Assembly: GCA_039023545.1 (NCBI GenBank)
Contig: JBCHKQ010000001.1
Coordinates: 62,001 to 126,000 of the forward strand
Reading direction: 5' to 3'
DNA: 64,000 nt
Source of the DNA: Spirochaetia bacterium 38H-sp
GTDB lineage: Bacteria > Spirochaetota > Spirochaetia > Winmispirales > Winmispiraceae
Each line of letters begins with the position of its first letter. The stretch's first letter is position 1. Both the position numbers and the translations under genes were made by a program. Below, piece by piece: positions 1-8,373 of this stretch. The notes beneath the pieces were generated by a model. The model saw only the letters and a program-made list of their open reading frames with translations, was not told the origin of the DNA and made no database searches.

Positions 1-55
1 TTTGGAGCAGGTTGGGAGACTCTAGCTCTGCAAGATCTGTTTTTTTCCAGTCCAC
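1..55 (-). CDS. Possible start of an unknown gene, cut by the window edge
   Basis: An open frame on the minus strand begins with GTG at 55, just after the metG stop, and stays open to the window edge (VDWKKTDLAELESPNLLQ). A GGGAG lies about 12 bases upstream inside metG. With only 18 codons visible the product cannot be named, and it may be fortuitous. If real, it would be co-transcribed with metG. Confidence 0.3.
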   Translation of the reverse strand, partial: MDWKKTDLAELESPNLLQ

Positions 56-57
56 GT

Positions 58-2238
58 TTAACCAACGCTCCCGTTCTTTACCTTGACAGTAGAAAGAACA
101 GTCTGTCCTGCAACAAGTCTCCTGCCTCCCACGGTTACGGCACCGTCTTCTACCTTTAACGGGATATCAAAAAACTCATCAATTGTTAGACGTCCGGCAT
201 CTGTATAAGAAGAAGGATCGTCCCCTTCTACAACAATAAGAGTCCCAGGCGACACATCATCGGCAAATATCACCTCTACAGTATCGCCTTCCTCTGCCGC
301 AAGCAGCATTCCATTGCTCTTCTCTCCTCTAAGCTTTGCAGGCTGTAGATTCTTTACAACAATAACATTATGCCCTAGAAGTTCTTCTTCTGTATAATAG
401 GGAACAAGACCGGAAACAATCTGAGACTCCTCTCCTCCAAAATCTATTTTCTCTATATATAGCTTTTCCGCATTGGGATGTCTTTTTATTTCCGTTATTT
501 TTGCAACAACAAGCCTTACTTTTTGTCTGAATTTTTCATCCAAAGGAAGTTCTTTTATATCTTCACGCTCTTCCACTGTTTTCTCCTCTCTCTCGGATTG
601 AGAGCCGGAAAATCTATCTCTGAGTTTAGATATCAGCTCATCTTCCAGCCTTGCAAAGAGAATCTCCGGCTGAGATATCTTTTCTATACCGTTACATATA
701 CCAAGATCAGCCCACGTAGCAGACACTCCTAGGAAGCCCATAATACGTTTTGCAGTGGCAGGAAGATAGGGCTCTATTAGAACAGCAAGATCCCTTACAA
801 GATAAACAAGATTCTTTATAAGCCTTGCAGCTTTTTCTGGCTCTGTCTTTCTTGTCTTCCAAGGTTCACCTGCCTGAAAAGCCTTATTTCCCATATCTGC
901 CAAGGCAAAGATACCACGCATAGCATCCCTAAGATTAGCCCACTCCAGCTTATCCGTTATGACAGCCTCCTGACTCCTTACCTCTTCCCAGAAAGACTCA
1001 TCAACTGGAGCATCAGGAACCTTGCCATCATAAAATCTGGATACAAAGGACAAAGTCCTATTTACGAGATTGGAAAAATTACCAATCAACTCGCTGTTTA
1101 CCTTCTCCTGAAAATCCTTCCATGTAAACATATAGTCAGAAGACTCAGGACGATTATAAAAAAGATAAAAACGCCACACATCTGCAGGAATACCGGTATC
1201 CATAGCATCAGTACCAAAAACACCGATACCCCTACTCTTGGAAAATTTACCACTCTCGTAGTTAAGATATTCTGTAGAAGACATAGTCTTAAGCATCGTC
1301 CAATTCTCACCCGTACCAAGAAGCGAAGAAGGGAAAATTACAGTATGAAAAGGAATATTGTCCTTTCCGATAAACTGATAAAGCTCCACCTCATCTGGAT
1401 TTTTCCACCAGTCTTTCCACCTATCCGTTAAAGTAGCTGTTATTGATATATAACCTATTGGGGCATCAAACCATACATAAAACACCTTACCCTCAAATCC
1501 CTTCTTGGGTACGGGAACGCCCCATTTAAGATCCCTAGTAATACAACGCTCATGCAGTCCATCCCGTATCCAGCTCTCTGTCATCTTAACAGCATTAGTA
1601 GCCCATCTCCCTTCAACAGAAGCCTTCTTGATCCACTCTTTAAGCTTGGGAAGAAGAGCCGGAAGGTCTATATAAAGATGTCTGGTCTCCTTGAGAACAG
1701 GCGTAGAGCCATCTATCGCACTTCTGGGATTGATAAGCTCAGTAGGATCAAGGAGCTTACCACAATTCTCACACTGATCTCCTCTTGCATCCTCATAAGA
1801 ACAATAAGGGCATGTCCCATGAACATATCTGTCCGCAAGAAACATCTCTGATTTCTCGGAATAAAGCTGAGTTATAGTTTTTTCTTTGATATAACCTGCC
1901 TTATCCAACTTGAGAAAAATATCCTGAGTAATTTGCGTATGTTCTGGAGTAGACGTCCTTCCCCACTTATCAAAAGCAATCTCAAACCACTTATACACCT
2001 CGGTATGAATCGCATGAAACTTATCACAAAGCTCTCTTGGACTTACCCCCTCCTCAAGAGCCCTTGTCTCGGTAGCAGTACCATATTCATCAGTACCACA
2101 AATATAAAGAGTCTCATAGCCCGCACTACGACAATAGCGCGCAAAAACATCCGCTGATAGAACCTGGATAAGATTCCCCAGATGCGGAACATTATTAACA
2201 TAAGGCAAAGCAGAAGTAACCAATCTTTTCTTTTTCAT
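58..2238 (-). CDS. metG: Methionyl-tRNA synthetase with C-terminal tRNA-binding domain
   Basis: Charges tRNA-Met with methionine in the cytoplasm. The 726-residue product shows the class I HIGH-type signature as HLGN at residues 19-22, a zinc knuckle with two CxxC pairs (CPYC and CENC) near residues 145-160, and the KMSKS loop as KFSKS near residue 330. From about residue 570 it carries a Trbp111/EMAP-like tRNA-binding domain (FRQKVRLVVAKITEIKRHPN onward), which in this family makes the enzyme dimeric. The length fits the long bacterial form. There is no Shine-Dalgarno before the ATG; the promoter sits immediately upstream, so the mRNA is probably leaderless. Confidence 0.96.
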   Translation of the reverse strand: MKKKRLVTSALPYVNNVPHLGNLIQVLSADVFARYCRSAGYETLYICGTDEYGTATETRALEEGVSPRELCDKFHAIHTEVYKWFEIAFDKWGRTSTPEHTQITQDIFLKLDKAGYIKEKTITQLYSEKSEMFLADRYVHGTCPYCSYEDARGDQCENCGKLLDPTELINPRSAIDGSTPVLKETRHLYIDLPALLPKLKEWIKKASVEGRWATNAVKMTESWIRDGLHERCITRDLKWGVPVPKKGFEGKVFYVWFDAPIGYISITATLTDRWKDWWKNPDEVELYQFIGKDNIPFHTVIFPSSLLGTGENWTMLKTMSSTEYLNYESGKFSKSRGIGVFGTDAMDTGIPADVWRFYLFYNRPESSDYMFTWKDFQEKVNSELIGNFSNLVNRTLSFVSRFYDGKVPDAPVDESFWEEVRSQEAVITDKLEWANLRDAMRGIFALADMGNKAFQAGEPWKTRKTEPEKAARLIKNLVYLVRDLAVLIEPYLPATAKRIMGFLGVSATWADLGICNGIEKISQPEILFARLEDELISKLRDRFSGSQSEREEKTVEEREDIKELPLDEKFRQKVRLVVAKITEIKRHPNAEKLYIEKIDFGGEESQIVSGLVPYYTEEELLGHNVIVVKNLQPAKLRGEKSNGMLLAAEEGDTVEVIFADDVSPGTLIVVEGDDPSSYTDAGRLTIDEFFDIPLKVEDGAVTVGGRRLVAGQTVLSTVKVKNGSVG

Positions 2239-2244
2239 AAAGTT

Positions 2245-2273
2245 ACTATATGCATCAGGAAAACAAAGGTCAA
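2245..2273 (-). promoter_or_regulatory. Sigma-70-type promoter of metG, probably leaderless
   Basis: On the minus strand TTGACC (2273-2268), a 17-base spacer and TATAGT (2250-2245) are followed by only AACTTT before the metG ATG at 2238. The expected transcription start falls on or next to the A of the start codon, and no ribosome-binding site can fit. Confidence 0.65.
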
Positions 2274-2300
2274 GTCAATAAAAAACAATAAAACAAAGAC

Positions 2301-2723
2301 TTAGTCAGCAAATCTAGCAGAAAACACTCCATTATCGGAAGACAGAATCAACACATCTCCGTCAAAAAACACACTGGCAGACTGTTCATTATAGGAAAAA
2401 TCCACAACACTACCGCCCCTTTCTGACGGAAACAACTCCAAAACAGAATACAAATCCACAGCAACATCCTTATCACTATAGGACACAACAAGAACATTGG
2501 CACGAGAAGAAAGAGGCTCTACAACAACCCTAACTGGAACAGAACTATCGGAAACATCTCCACCATGAGAACCAGAATCAGAAGAAGCCCCCATAAGCTC
2601 AAACACAACCCTATCCCTATCCAAAAAACACTCATAAACAGAAGAAGGAGAAACAAAAACCCACTCTACCCCCCTTTCGGGAAGAGAAAAATAAGTAACA
2701 AGAGCAAAAAACAGATCCAACAT
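2301..2723 (-). CDS. Unknown small protein, 140 residues
   Basis: I do not recognise this protein. It starts with a hydrophobic stretch (MLDLFFALVTYFSLPERG), then an acidic, serine- and valine-rich body with repeating beta-like hydrophobic alternation. There are no cysteines in recognisable motifs and no lipobox. A strong AGGAGGG ribosome-binding site sits ahead of the ATG, which supports it as a real gene. It lies between metG and the xyl operon on the same strand but is separated from xylH by a terminator. It may be membrane-anchored by its N-terminus; no function is proposed. Confidence 0.6.
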   Translation of the reverse strand: MLDLFFALVTYFSLPERGVEWVFVSPSSVYECFLDRDRVVFELMGASSDSGSHGGDVSDSSVPVRVVVEPLSSRANVLVVSYSDKDVAVDLYSVLELFPSERGGSVVDFSYNEQSASVFFDGDVLILSSDNGVFSARFAD

Positions 2724-2790
2724 AAACCCTCCTAGCCACCTAATTCATTTTACCAGAAAGCAGCACTACAATCCAGTAAAATAAAAAAAA

Positions 2791-2828
2791 CCGAACGGGC
2801 TGTCCGCTCCAAAGAGCGTCCAGTCCTT
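2791..2828 (-). repeat. Degenerate CCGAACG hairpin element
   Basis: CCGAACG at 2791-2797 is followed by imperfectly paired arms around 2798-2827. The usual CTGCC-nnn-GGCA tail is missing. It is read as a decayed member of the intergenic repeat family described at 12659 and elsewhere. Confidence 0.4.
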
Positions 2829-2834
2829 TTTAAA

Positions 2835-2862
2835 GAAAAAAGCTGTCTGCAACGCAGACAGC
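2835..2862 (-). terminator. Rho-independent terminator of the xylFGH operon
   Basis: A 9-bp perfect stem (GCTGTCTGC with GCAGACAGC, 2842-2862) with a 3-base loop is followed on the minus strand by TTTTTTCTTT. It lies 40 bases past the xylH stop. Confidence 0.85.
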
Positions 2863-2902
2863 CAAAAACAAGGAGGTATAGGAGGGAGTTTATATCAAAA
2901 AA

Positions 2903-4126
2903 TCAATCCTTACGCTTTTTGGAAGCAACATCGAGATATACAGCAGCGATAAGCACAACACCTCTTACAATATACTGCCAGAAAATAGGCATATTCATAA
3001 CACTCATACCATTTATGATACTTGCCATGATAAGAGAACCAACAATAGCACCGAATATGGTACCCTCACCACCCATAAGACTAGTACCACCTATAACACA
3101 AGAAGCAATAGTATCAAGCTCATAGTTAACACCAGCATTAACAGTACCAGCTGCAACATAACCCGTAAGAACAATACCAGCAACAGCGGACAATAACCCC
3201 ATAAGCACATGCACCTTAAAAACAGTCAGCTTTATATTTATACCCGACAATCTGGTAGCCTCTCTGTTGCCGCCGACAGCATATACATAACGTCCAAAAC
3301 GAGTATTATTGGCAATATACGTAACAATAAGTGCAACAACAGCAAGTAGAAGAACCGGCAGCTGTAGCCCTTTATACAAGTTCATATAAACAATATAAGC
3401 CAGAACAATAGCAGAGAAAAAACCCGCCTTTAAAAGATCTGTTGACAAAGAAGGAAGCTCAAAACCATATTTCTCTTTTCTCCTTCTTGACTCAAAAGTA
3501 AAGAGAAAAATCAGACCTATGATGATTGCAGCAAGTATTACCCCCGTAGCAGAAGAAAGATATCCTTGAGCAATATACACGAGAGAATCTTCTACTGGAA
3601 CGATGGTCTTACCATTGGTAACCCCAAGAATACCACCTCTAAAGATAAGCATTCCACCCAATGTAACAATAAAAGCCGGAACACCAAGATAGGAAATAAT
3701 AGACCCCTGAAATAACCCTATGAGGAGTCCTACCGCAAGCCCAACAATAATTGTAAGAACAGTAGAAATAATACCCATAGTATCCGCCGACATAGCCGGG
3801 AAAAGAGAAGGCAGCAAATTGGGGAATACCCTTGCCTGCATAAGCGCAACAACAGCACTTATAAAACCCGTAACAGAACCAACCGACAAATCTATATTAC
3901 CCAGAACAATAACAAGAACCATACCTGTTGCCAGAAAAGAAATAATACTCATCTGACGAAAGAGGTTAGACATATTTCTGGGAGAAAAGAATATACCACC
4001 TGTAAGTACTGCAAAAAGAGCCCATATAAGCAAAAGAGCAATAATCATGGTATAGGTTTTAACATTTGCCCTTACGAGCTTCCTAATGCTGCTCCAGCTG
4101 TCTCTATAGCTTTTAACATCCTGCAT
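2903..4126 (-). CDS. xylH: Sugar ABC transporter permease, XylH-like
   Basis: Membrane permease of a CUT2-type sugar importer in the inner membrane. The 407-residue product has a soluble N-terminus of about 25 residues, then many hydrophobic segments typical of the BPD_transp_2 fold, with the family's GNIDLSVGSV stretch near residue 75 and GGTSLMGGEGTIFG near residue 345. It is longer than RbsC (about 320) because of an internal charged loop near residues 205-230, as in XylH/GguB proteins. It is the last gene of xylF-xylG-xylH, 14 bases after xylG. The specificity (xylose or another pentose) is inferred from XylF. Confidence 0.9.
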   Translation of the reverse strand: MQDVKSYRDSWSSIRKLVRANVKTYTMIIALLLIWALFAVLTGGIFFSPRNMSNLFRQMSIISFLATGMVLVIVLGNIDLSVGSVTGFISAVVALMQARVFPNLLPSLFPAMSADTMGIISTVLTIIVGLAVGLLIGLFQGSIISYLGVPAFIVTLGGMLIFRGGILGVTNGKTIVPVEDSLVYIAQGYLSSATGVILAAIIIGLIFLFTFESRRRKEKYGFELPSLSTDLLKAGFFSAIVLAYIVYMNLYKGLQLPVLLLAVVALIVTYIANNTRFGRYVYAVGGNREATRLSGINIKLTVFKVHVLMGLLSAVAGIVLTGYVAAGTVNAGVNYELDTIASCVIGGTSLMGGEGTIFGAIVGSLIMASIINGMSVMNMPIFWQYIVRGVVLIAAVYLDVASKKRKD

Positions 4127-4140
4127 AAAATCCTCCGCAA

Positions 4141-5676
4141 TTATTGAAAAAGTTTTGTAGCAAGGGACATTATTCTTTCCTGATCAAACTCATTCCGCTC
4201 AAGAATTCCTGTTGCATGCCCCTCACACATAACCATAATCCTGTCACTCATACCCATAACCTCTTCCAACTCAGAAGAAATGAGGATAACAGAAACACCA
4301 TTCTCCACAAGGTTATTTATGAGCTTATATATCTCATACTTTGCTCCAACATCTATTCCCCTTGTAGGATCATCCAATATAAGAACCTTGGGCTCCTTCA
4401 TCAGCCACTTGGAAATAACGACCTTCTGCTGATTTCCTCCGCTTAACGTGTTAACAGGAACATGTAAAGAATGTGTCTTTACTGTAAGCCTCCTGGAATA
4501 TTCCTCACACATCTGAAGCTCTTTGAGCTTATCCACATAACCAAAACCGGAGAACAAATCCATATTGGGAAGGGCTATATTCTTAAGTATAGTCTGCTGA
4601 AGAATAAGGCCCTGTGTTTTTCTCTCTTCCGGCACAAGACTTATGCCATAGTTCATAGCATCTCTTGCACGCTTTATAAAAAGTTCCTCGCCGTCAAGAA
4701 AGATTTTTCCACCTACAACATTACCATATTCACCAAAAATAGACATTACAAGCTCGGTCCGCCCGGAACCCATAAGTCCGGCAATACCAAAGACCTCACC
4801 TTTTCTTACAGAAAAAGAAACATCTTCTATAATACTTCTACCGGGTTTTTCCGGATCCTCTACGGTCCAGTTTTCTACCCGCATTATCTCATCACCGCAT
4901 ATAACATTTCTCTCTGGGAAACGCTCCTTCATCTCGCGGCCAACCATAAGAGCTATAAGTTCTTCCGTATTGGTTTTATCCGTAGGAACAGTTTTTATAA
5001 CCTTTCCATCACGGAGAACTGTTATCTCATCCGTGATACGGAAAAACTCATTTAACCTGTGCGTAATAAATATTGTTGTAACACCTCTGCTTCTAAGTTT
5101 CTCCAAAATATTAAGCAAAGTATCAACCTCAGCCTCACTGAGAGCAGACGTAGGCTCATCAAGAATGAGGACTCTGGCATCTTCGGATAGCGCCTTTGCT
5201 ATCTCCACCATCTGTTGTTTACCCACACTCAGATTACCAACCTTGGCAGCAAAGTGGATATCCAGCCCAAACTCATCAAGAAGCTCCTTTGTTCTTGCAT
5301 AGAGCTTATCCCAATCAATTGTACCAGCAGGAGTAAGAGGCTCTCTTCCTAGAAAAATATTTTCGCCCACCGTAAGATGAGGAATAAGAGCTAGCTCCTG
5401 ATAAACAATAGCAATACCTTTTTCTATAGCCTGCCTTATGGCTCCCTGCTCAAAAGCAATCTCCTCCCCCTCCAGATAGATTTTCCCCTCGTATGTTCCG
5501 TGAGGATAAACACCCGACAAAATCTTCATCAGAGTTGATTTACCTGCACCATTTTCTCCGCACAGACCATGCACAGTACCCTTTCTTACTGCAAAAGAAA
5601 CATCTGACAGAGCCCGCACACCGGGAAAATCCTTGGTCACATGCTCGATTTGAAGTACATAATCACTACTACTCAT
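4141..5676 (-). CDS. xylG: Sugar ABC transporter ATPase, two cassettes, XylG-like
   Basis: Cytoplasmic ATPase that powers the XylFGH sugar importer. The 511-residue protein contains two ABC cassettes. The first has Walker A GENGAGKST near residue 41, Q-loop VYQE, signature LSVGKQQ, Walker B LILDEPTS and H-loop ITH. The second has a degenerate Walker A (GLMGSGRTE) with an intact LSGGNQQ signature and LILDDPTRG, a normal asymmetry for RbsA/XylG proteins. It is also the closest local relative of the ABC domain fused to the kinase at 8374, so it is a useful comparison for which motifs that protein has lost. Confidence 0.93.
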   Translation of the reverse strand: MSSSDYVLQIEHVTKDFPGVRALSDVSFAVRKGTVHGLCGENGAGKSTLMKILSGVYPHGTYEGKIYLEGEEIAFEQGAIRQAIEKGIAIVYQELALIPHLTVGENIFLGREPLTPAGTIDWDKLYARTKELLDEFGLDIHFAAKVGNLSVGKQQMVEIAKALSEDARVLILDEPTSALSEAEVDTLLNILEKLRSRGVTTIFITHRLNEFFRITDEITVLRDGKVIKTVPTDKTNTEELIALMVGREMKERFPERNVICGDEIMRVENWTVEDPEKPGRSIIEDVSFSVRKGEVFGIAGLMGSGRTELVMSIFGEYGNVVGGKIFLDGEELFIKRARDAMNYGISLVPEERKTQGLILQQTILKNIALPNMDLFSGFGYVDKLKELQMCEEYSRRLTVKTHSLHVPVNTLSGGNQQKVVISKWLMKEPKVLILDDPTRGIDVGAKYEIYKLINNLVENGVSVILISSELEEVMGMSDRIMVMCEGHATGILERNEFDQERIMSLATKLFQ

Positions 5677-5697
5677 TCGCAGCTCCTTTGCAAAAAG

Positions 5698-5726
5698 ATG
5701 AGGGAGCCCTTACAGGGCACCCTCAT
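5698..5726 (-). promoter_or_regulatory. Intercistronic hairpin between xylF and xylG
   Basis: Arms at 5698-5709 and 5715-5726 form a 12-bp stem with one mismatch and a 5-base loop. On the minus strand it is followed by CTTTTTGC. Such hairpins after a binding-protein gene commonly stabilise the upstream message or partly terminate, giving more binding protein than ATPase; that role is inferred here. Confidence 0.7.
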
Positions 5727-5735
5727 TGTAAGTCC

Positions 5736-6815
5736 TTACGGACGGGGAGGTCTCTTATCCTCAGGAACTCCAGCATAAACAGCATCATATGACTGGAAAC
5801 CTGTCTTTATAACCTCATTGTAAACATTGGTCTTATCAACCTCTACAACAGGCAGGAAGTAACAAGGAACAGAACCGCTAAGAGAATCATCAAGAGTAAG
5901 TTCAGAAAGCTTATAATCTTTTATCTCAGAATGATTTGCTTTTATATCCTGTCCCTGAGCAAGTTCAAGAGCAAGCTGGAAAGCAAGCGGAGTAAGCTTG
6001 CGGATATCCTTAAACACAGTCATTGTGAGCTCGCCTTCTACAATAGACTTACATCCAGCCTCTGTTGCATCCTGTCCAGAAATAGGTACTTTGCCTGCAA
6101 GCCCCTGAGCTTTAAGAGCCTGGAGAGCACCGAGAGCGGTACCATCGTTAGAAGCAACAACAGCATCAACCTTGTTGTTAGTAGCTGTAAGAATATTCTC
6201 CATAAGCTTGAGAGCATTAGCAGGATCCCAGTTTTCTACCCACTGGTCAGCAACAACTTTGATCTGGCCTTTGTCGATAAGCGGCTGCAGAACCTCCATC
6301 TGTCCCTGACGGAAGAGTATGGCGTTGTTGTCTGTCGGGCTTCCACCGAGAAGAACAAAATTACCACTATCTTTTACCTTGAGTATTCCTCTTGCCTGTG
6401 CCCTACCAACTTCAACATTGTCAAAAGACACATAAACTGCAATCTTGTCAGACTTTACAAGACGGTCATAAGCAATAACCGGAACTCCGGCTTCTGCAGC
6501 AGAAGCAGCTGCGGTAGCAGCAGCATCACCGTCCTGTGCGATAACAACGATTACATCGGCACCCTGAAGAACCATGTTTTCAATCTGGTCGTTCTGAAGC
6601 TTGGGATCCTGGTTGGCAACCTGAGTTATAACCTGAACACCCTTTTCCTGACCAAGCTTGGTAAAAAGTGCAGCTTCATTGGGCCAGCGCTCCGTAGCAT
6701 AATCGGAAAAAGAAACACCGATTACAATACGTCCGTCATCCTTCTGACCATTGGCAAACATAGCCATAGGAACCAGAAGGAGTACCAGAAACAGAGCAAT
6801 TAAGATACGTTTCAT
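5736..6815 (-). CDS. xylF: Periplasmic D-xylose-type sugar-binding protein
   Basis: Captures sugar for the XylGH importer. The 359-residue protein starts with a signal peptide (MKRILIALFLVLLLVPMAMF) with cleavage probably after AMFA and no lipobox cysteine. The body is a type 1 periplasmic binding fold. Stretches such as TERWPNEAALF, DQIENMVLQGADV, VIAYDRLV and YVSFDNVEVG match E. coli XylF more closely than RbsB. It is the first gene of the operon and has a strong GAGGAGG ribosome-binding site. It is transcribed from a sigma-54-type promoter, unusual for a xylose importer. The exact ligand could also be glucose or another aldose, as for ChvE. Confidence 0.88.
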   Translation of the reverse strand: MKRILIALFLVLLLVPMAMFANGQKDDGRIVIGVSFSDYATERWPNEAALFTKLGQEKGVQVITQVANQDPKLQNDQIENMVLQGADVIVVIAQDGDAAATAAASAAEAGVPVIAYDRLVKSDKIAVYVSFDNVEVGRAQARGILKVKDSGNFVLLGGSPTDNNAILFRQGQMEVLQPLIDKGQIKVVADQWVENWDPANALKLMENILTATNNKVDAVVASNDGTALGALQALKAQGLAGKVPISGQDATEAGCKSIVEGELTMTVFKDIRKLTPLAFQLALELAQGQDIKANHSEIKDYKLSELTLDDSLSGSVPCYFLPVVEVDKTNVYNEVIKTGFQSYDAVYAGVPEDKRPPRP

Positions 6816-6852
6816 AGAACCTCCTCAAAGGATTAAGTTTAGAATAAACATT

Positions 6853-6867
6853 GCAAAGAGCGTGCCA
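6853..6867 (-). promoter_or_regulatory. Sigma-54 (-24/-12) promoter of xylFGH
   Basis: Reading the minus strand from 6867 to 6853 gives TGGCACGCTCTTTGC, which matches the sigma-54 consensus TGGCACG-N4-TTGC at every fixed position and with the correct 10-bp GG-to-GC spacing. The predicted start at about 6842 leaves a leader of about 27 bases with a GAGGAGG site before xylF. A sigma-54-dependent activator is encoded divergently at 7037. Confidence 0.88.
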
Positions 6868-6939
6868 ACAAACCATACTCAATATAACACATTATATAAT
6901 AACAAGATAAATAATATACAATAAATACACCTCACAAAC

Positions 6940-6990
6940 CATGTGCAACACATGCCACATTTTTTTCTCAACATGTGCAAAAATTTACAC
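6940..6990. promoter_or_regulatory. Probable upstream activator sites for the NtrC-like regulator
   Basis: A perfect palindrome CATGTG-CAA-CACATG occupies 6940-6954. A second copy of the half-site, CATGTGCAA, lies at 6972-6980 and continues to a TTTACAC arm ending at 6990. The two copies are 32 bp apart, three helical turns, and lie about 75-125 bp upstream of the -24/-12 element, where enhancer-binding proteins usually bind. The second site also overlaps the region just ahead of the regulator's own promoter, so autoregulation is possible. Confidence 0.6.
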
Positions 6991-7001
6991 AAAAATAAAA
7001 C

Positions 7002-7029
7002 TTCACATATTCTAAAACTGTGTTATACT
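7002..7029 (+). promoter_or_regulatory. Promoter of the response-regulator gene, leaderless
   Basis: TTCACA (7002-7007), a 16-base spacer and TATACT (7024-7029) are followed by only 7 bases before the ATG at 7037. No Shine-Dalgarno is present, so the transcript probably starts at the start codon. Confidence 0.6.
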
Positions 7030-7036
7030 TTGCCAT

Positions 7037-8371
7037 ATGGGACAAACAGACAATTTTACAATTCTCATTGTTGATGACGAAGAAGAACTCTGCCAATCCC
7101 TTGGAGAATATTTATCCGCAATAGGCTATAATACTATAAGTGCAAACTCTGCGGACGAGGCTCTGGCAAAACTAGAAAACAGCATAGTAGATCTTATTAT
7201 AATGGACATAAGAATGCCACAGAAAGACGGTATAACACTATTAAGAGAACTCCGTTCTTCCTTTGCCGCTTTTCCTATAATAATGATATCTGCTTATATA
7301 TCCGTTGACAACATAGTACAGTCTATGAAATACGGTGCATTAAATTTCTATCAAAAACCGATAGATTTAAAAAAATTGTCAGATGAGATAAAGCAGCTTG
7401 CACAGGCAAAAAAAGCAAAAACAACTCAATCCACATACACACCCATAATAAGCAAAAGTCCAAGAATGGCAGAAATCCTGGACATAATAGAAAAAGCAGC
7501 ACCTACGGAGGCTTCCGTTCTGATAACAGGAGAGAGTGGTACAGGAAAAGAACTTATAGCCCACTCTATTCACTATAAAAGCAACAGAAAAGATGCTCCC
7601 TTCTTAAAGCTCAATTGTGCTGCAATACCAGAAAACTTGCTGGAATCCGAGCTTTTTGGCTATGAGAAAGGCGCATTTACAGGAGCAGACAAACAATACA
7701 AAGGAAAGTTCGAACAGGCAGACAGAGGAAGCATATTCCTTGACGAAATAGGAGACATGCATCCCAACACACAGGCAAAAATATTACGCGTATTGCAAGA
7801 ACAAGAAATACAGAGACTTGGAAGCAACAAGATAATACATACTGATGTAAGAATCATAGCAGCAACACATCAGGATCTCCCATCACTTATAAAAGAAAAA
7901 AGATTCAGAGAAGACCTTTTTTACAGACTATCCGTAATAACAATAGAACTACCACCATTAAGAGAGAGGAGAGAAGATATCATCCCTCTTTCCGAGTATT
8001 ATCTCAAACATTTTTCTCTTATGTATAACAAAGAGATAAAAAAAATAGACAATGAGGCAAAAAATATTCTCATTGCACATGACTGGCCTGGAAACGTCAG
8101 AGAATTAAAAAACTGTATAGAAAGAGCAGTTATATTCTCATCAGGAGATACCATAACAATAGAAGAACTCCCTCCACAATATCACAATATACATACAAGC
8201 TACCAACTTCCAAATGAGACAAATCTTAACTCTGTGGTAGACGATTTATCCAAGGAAATAATACTTCAGGCACTCAAAAAAGCAGGCGGGAAAAAACAAA
8301 AAGCAGCAGAAATACTGGGGATACATAGAAAAACACTTTATAATAAACTTAAAAAACTCGGATTAGAATAA
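7037..8371 (+). CDS. NtrC-family sigma-54-dependent response regulator
   Basis: Cytoplasmic two-component activator of sigma-54 promoters. The 444-residue protein has a receiver domain (acidic pocket D13/D14, phospho-acceptor D57 in IIMDIRMP), an AAA+ domain with Walker A GESGTGKE near residue 165, the sigma-54 contact loop GAFTGA near residue 212, Walker B SIFLDEIGDM, and a C-terminal Fis-type helix-turn-helix (QKAAEILGIHRKTLYNKLKK). It is followed after 2 bases by the kinase gene, so the two form one operon and a cognate pair. The target is very probably the divergent xylFGH promoter, which is a textbook sigma-54 site. Confidence 0.93.
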   Translation: MGQTDNFTILIVDDEEELCQSLGEYLSAIGYNTISANSADEALAKLENSIVDLIIMDIRMPQKDGITLLRELRSSFAAFPIIMISAYISVDNIVQSMKYGALNFYQKPIDLKKLSDEIKQLAQAKKAKTTQSTYTPIISKSPRMAEILDIIEKAAPTEASVLITGESGTGKELIAHSIHYKSNRKDAPFLKLNCAAIPENLLESELFGYEKGAFTGADKQYKGKFEQADRGSIFLDEIGDMHPNTQAKILRVLQEQEIQRLGSNKIIHTDVRIIAATHQDLPSLIKEKRFREDLFYRLSVITIELPPLRERREDIIPLSEYYLKHFSLMYNKEIKKIDNEAKNILIAHDWPGNVRELKNCIERAVIFSSGDTITIEELPPQYHNIHTSYQLPNETNLNSVVDDLSKEIILQALKKAGGKKQKAAEILGIHRKTLYNKLKKLGLE

Positions 8372-8373
8372 AC

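Noticed and set aside
4144-5055. Plus-strand frames opposite xylG
   Set aside because: They are antisense to a clearly conserved ATPase and show no recognisable protein features.
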